Below are positions 6,301 to 7,561 of a stretch of 7,561 bases of DNA, piece after piece. How positions within the stretch are numbered: position 1 is the stretch's first letter; every line of letters begins with the position of its first letter. Both the position numbers and the translations under genes were made by a program. The notes beneath the pieces were generated by a model that was not told the origin of the DNA, ran no database searches, and was given only the letters and a program-made list of their open reading frames with translations. Source of the DNA: Desulfobacterales bacterium (GTDB taxonomy: Bacteria > Desulfobacterota > Desulfobulbia > Desulfobulbales > BM004); contig JAUXHH010000074.1 of assembly GCA_030621655.1 (NCBI GenBank), forward strand, positions 1-7,561, in the 5' to 3' direction.

Positions 6301-6561
6301 ATGGGCAAGACAAACGAAATTATCAAGCAGATGAAGCAGAGCCCCAAGGATGTTCGCTTTGTTGATCTCTGCAAAATCTGCGATTTGTATTTTGGTCAAG
6401 CCCGTCAAAAAAACAGTAGTCACAGAATATATAAAACACCCTGGCAAGGTGATTCAAGGGTGAACATTCAAAGCCGGAAAGGAAAGGCTAAAGCATACCA
6501 GGTTAAACAAGTACTAAAGGCAATTGATAGATTGGAGGTAGACCATGGCCATGAAAAATGA
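6301..6561 (+). CDS. hicA: HicA-family toxin, mRNA interferase
   Basis: HicA toxins are small dsRBD-fold ribonucleases that cut mRNA and arrest growth when not held by HicB. This one has 86 residues, within the usual range. The N-terminal helix and VRFVDLCKICDLYFG (18-32) match the family start. SSHRIYKTP carries the catalytic His41, with Ser39 where most members have Gly (GSH). The closing VNIQSRKGKAKAYQVKQVLK segment is typical. No Shine-Dalgarno precedes the ATG at 6301, and the promoter lies immediately upstream, so the message may be leaderless. A later ATG at 6331 would remove part of the conserved N-terminus. The gene overlaps hicB by 17 bases. Confidence 0.87.
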   Translation: MGKTNEIIKQMKQSPKDVRFVDLCKICDLYFGQARQKNSSHRIYKTPWQGDSRVNIQSRKGKAKAYQVKQVLKAIDRLEVDHGHEK

Positions 6562-6874
6562 TCATTATACCTATCGCGTTACTTGGTCAGAGGAAGACAA
6601 CGAATACGTCGGGCTGTGTACAGAATTACCAAGCCTTAGCTGGCTTGCCAAGACACAAGAGGCAGCCTTGAAAGGTATCCGTAATGTTGTCGCTGATGTA
6701 ATAAAAGACATGAAAAAAAACGGGGAAGAAATACCACAGCCGTTAGCCAACAAGAATTATAGTGGCAAATTTATGGTTCGAGTGCCTCCTGAAGTCCATC
6801 GAAGTTTAGCCATTCAAGCAGCGGAGTCAGGCGTGAGCATAAATCGGCTAGTAAGCACTAGGCTCAGTCGATAA
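6545..6874 (+). CDS. hicB: HicB-family antitoxin
   Basis: HicB binds and neutralises HicA and usually represses the operon. It has 109 residues. The N-terminal half (about 6-65) is the degenerate RNase H-like HicB domain: YRVTWSEEDNEYVGLC, ELPSLSWLAKTQEAALKGI and a charged helix up to EEIPQP. The C-terminal part (about 74-108) reads as a ribbon-helix-helix DNA-binding domain, KFMVRVPPEVHRSLAIQAAE then GVSINRLVSTRL. GGAGG at 6534-6538 sits 6 bases before the ATG at 6545. A second ATG at 6551 is less well spaced. Translation probably couples to hicA through the 17-base overlap. The antitoxin's strong ribosome site, against none for hicA, would favour excess antitoxin. Confidence 0.9.
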   Translation: MAMKNDHYTYRVTWSEEDNEYVGLCTELPSLSWLAKTQEAALKGIRNVVADVIKDMKKNGEEIPQPLANKNYSGKFMVRVPPEVHRSLAIQAAESGVSINRLVSTRLSR

Positions 6875-6894
6875 CTTTCATAATAAATCGCTTA

Positions 6895-6965
6895 ATCGGG
6901 TAGCTGGGGGTCTCTCACCCCCGGCCCCCACACCACCTGGCAAGCGGGTCCGCACTAGGCGGTTC
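6895..6965 (-). ncRNA. 3' remnant (domains V and VI) of a group II intron
   Basis: Read on the minus strand, 6965-6930 folds as a domain V-like hairpin. ACCGCC (6963-6958) pairs with GGTGGT (6937-6932), two unpaired T residues (6943-6942) sit on the 3' side, and a short upper helix is capped by GACC. Domain VI follows, with GGGGGT (6922-6917) pairing to ACCCCC (6911-6906). A lower GGG/CCC stem leaves A6901 unpaired as the branch point, 7 bases from the predicted 3' end at 6895. The terminal CTACCCGAT matches the ends of many bacterial group II introns. Domains I-IV and the reverse transcriptase/maturase are absent, since recQ coding sequence begins only 33 bases upstream. It is a non-functional scar. 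I could not assign the catalytic triad confidently. Confidence 0.72.
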
Positions 6966-6997
6966 CCAGAGGCTACCGAGCCGTAGTCGGGTAATGG

Positions 6998-7561
6998 TCA
7001 CCCACAATTCTTTAACAGACAACAGACCTCGGTAAACGGCAGGTCAGCCAGCAGGCCAAAAGAGGCATGACGCTGCAGTCCGTCCCTGGTACTCTGCGGC
7101 GAACGGATTCCACAGAAGAAACGGGCCTGTTGCCGCAGACTCTGCAAAGCGGCATGGTTTCCCGCCAGAACATCCTGCATCTGCTCTTTCCAGGTTTCCC
7201 AATGAACAGCCGGTCGCACTGTGTTGATTGCAACCCTTGCGGGACGATCTTCTTCGCCCGTCGTGGTAAGGCAAAATTCACAATGACCGCAGCTTTGGTC
7301 TCGATGTTCACCAAAATAGTTCAGCAGAAAACTTGTCTGGCAGCCGGTATGGTTAATCAACGAGACAACCTGGCTGATTCGGTTAATATCATTTTTCTCT
7401 CTGGAGGCAAAACGTTCAACCAGCCTGTCCGACAACTCATCCAGTTCTGTTGTCGATAAGCGACGGATAATCCGGTAACCGTGCCTGGCCCCGGCAACCT
7501 GCAGAACAAGGTCACCCTGCTCCGCCAGATAATTTAAGGCAGTAACGATCCTCTTCCGATC
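6998..7561 (-). CDS. RecQ-family ATP-dependent DNA helicase, C-terminal part
   Basis: The frame is open from the window edge at 7561 to TGA at 7000-6998, giving the last 187 residues. The start and the helicase core lie outside. Residues 1-32 look like the end of a winged-helix domain (IVTALNYLAEQG, VAGARHGYRII). A four-cysteine zinc module follows: Cys74 in GCQTSFLLNYFGEH, then CGHCEFC with Cys91, Cys94 and Cys97. The C-terminal region contains FFCGIRSP and HASFGLLADLPFTEV, which I recall as the usual ending of a RecQ subfamily, so the 3' end appears intact. In E. coli RecQ the zinc module precedes the winged helix, but here the order is reversed. The TTG at 7435 is only an internal codon. 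The protein unwinds DNA in repair and recombination. It converges on hicAB, with the intron scar between. Confidence 0.85.
   Translation of the reverse strand, partial: DRKRIVTALNYLAEQGDLVLQVAGARHGYRIIRRLSTTELDELSDRLVERFASREKNDINRISQVVSLINHTGCQTSFLLNYFGEHRDQSCGHCEFCLTTTGEEDRPARVAINTVRPAVHWETWKEQMQDVLAGNHAALQSLRQQARFFCGIRSPQSTRDGLQRHASFGLLADLPFTEVCCLLKNCG

Noticed and set aside
7067..7459. 130-codon plus-strand ORF opposite the recQ end
   Set aside because: It is the antisense of a clear RecQ C-terminus with conserved cysteines and has no domain of its own.
1..7561. CRISPR array, tRNA or rRNA genes
   Set aside because: No regularly spaced direct repeats and no tRNA- or rRNA-like segments were seen on either strand.

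Overview
The window looks like bacterial chromosome from a Gram-negative organism. The genes include an outer-membrane-type lipoprotein cytochrome, a periplasmic methionine sulfoxide reductase and a long ACP/AMP-ligase/PlsC fusion. A Desulfobacterota-like (deltaproteobacterial) sulfate reducer is my best guess. It rests on overall gene flavour rather than on a marker gene, so it is weak. The first kilobase and the intergenic regions are visibly AT-rich. The lipid gene and the recQ end are more GC-balanced.

Layout. (1) Positions 1-48, minus strand: the first 16 codons of a gene leaving the window, resembling the N-terminus of integron-integrase-type tyrosine recombinases (tentative). (2) Positions 49-421: AT-rich non-coding DNA with a nested palindromic structure (142-205) and two smaller hairpins. 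(3) Positions 422-742, minus: a small monoheme c-type cytochrome lipoprotein. (4) Positions 1001-2044, plus: a secreted MsrA-MsrB fusion, divergent from the cytochrome. (5) Positions 2131-2403: a roughly 260-bp fold-back, MITE-like element with imperfect terminal inverted repeats and 8-bp flanking direct repeats. (6) Positions 2415-6231, plus: a 20-codon leader-like ORF, an EEP-fold phosphodiesterase/nuclease gene, and a 968-residue ACP-FAAL-acyltransferase fusion. These are tightly spaced and probably one lipid-related operon. (7) Positions 6266-6874, plus: a hicA-hicB toxin-antitoxin operon with its own promoter and a palindromic operator. (8) Positions 6895 to about 6965, minus: the domain V-VI tail of a group II intron without its body or maturase. 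(9) Positions 6998-7561, minus: the C-terminal 187 residues of a RecQ-family helicase whose start lies beyond the window.

How the parts fit together. The cytochrome and MsrAB are both predicted to be exported and may both serve envelope redox functions. The EEP protein and the ACP-FAAL-PlsC fusion probably act together in phospholipid remodelling, with the fusion activating a fatty acid, holding it on its own carrier domain and passing it to a lysolipid acceptor. The possible recombinase, fold-back element, toxin-antitoxin pair and intron scar mark this as a region that has repeatedly received mobile DNA. The most unusual items are the fold-back element, the intron 3' remnant, the nested palindrome beside the putative recombinase, the three-in-one lipid enzyme, and an MsrB domain lacking its usual resolving cysteine.
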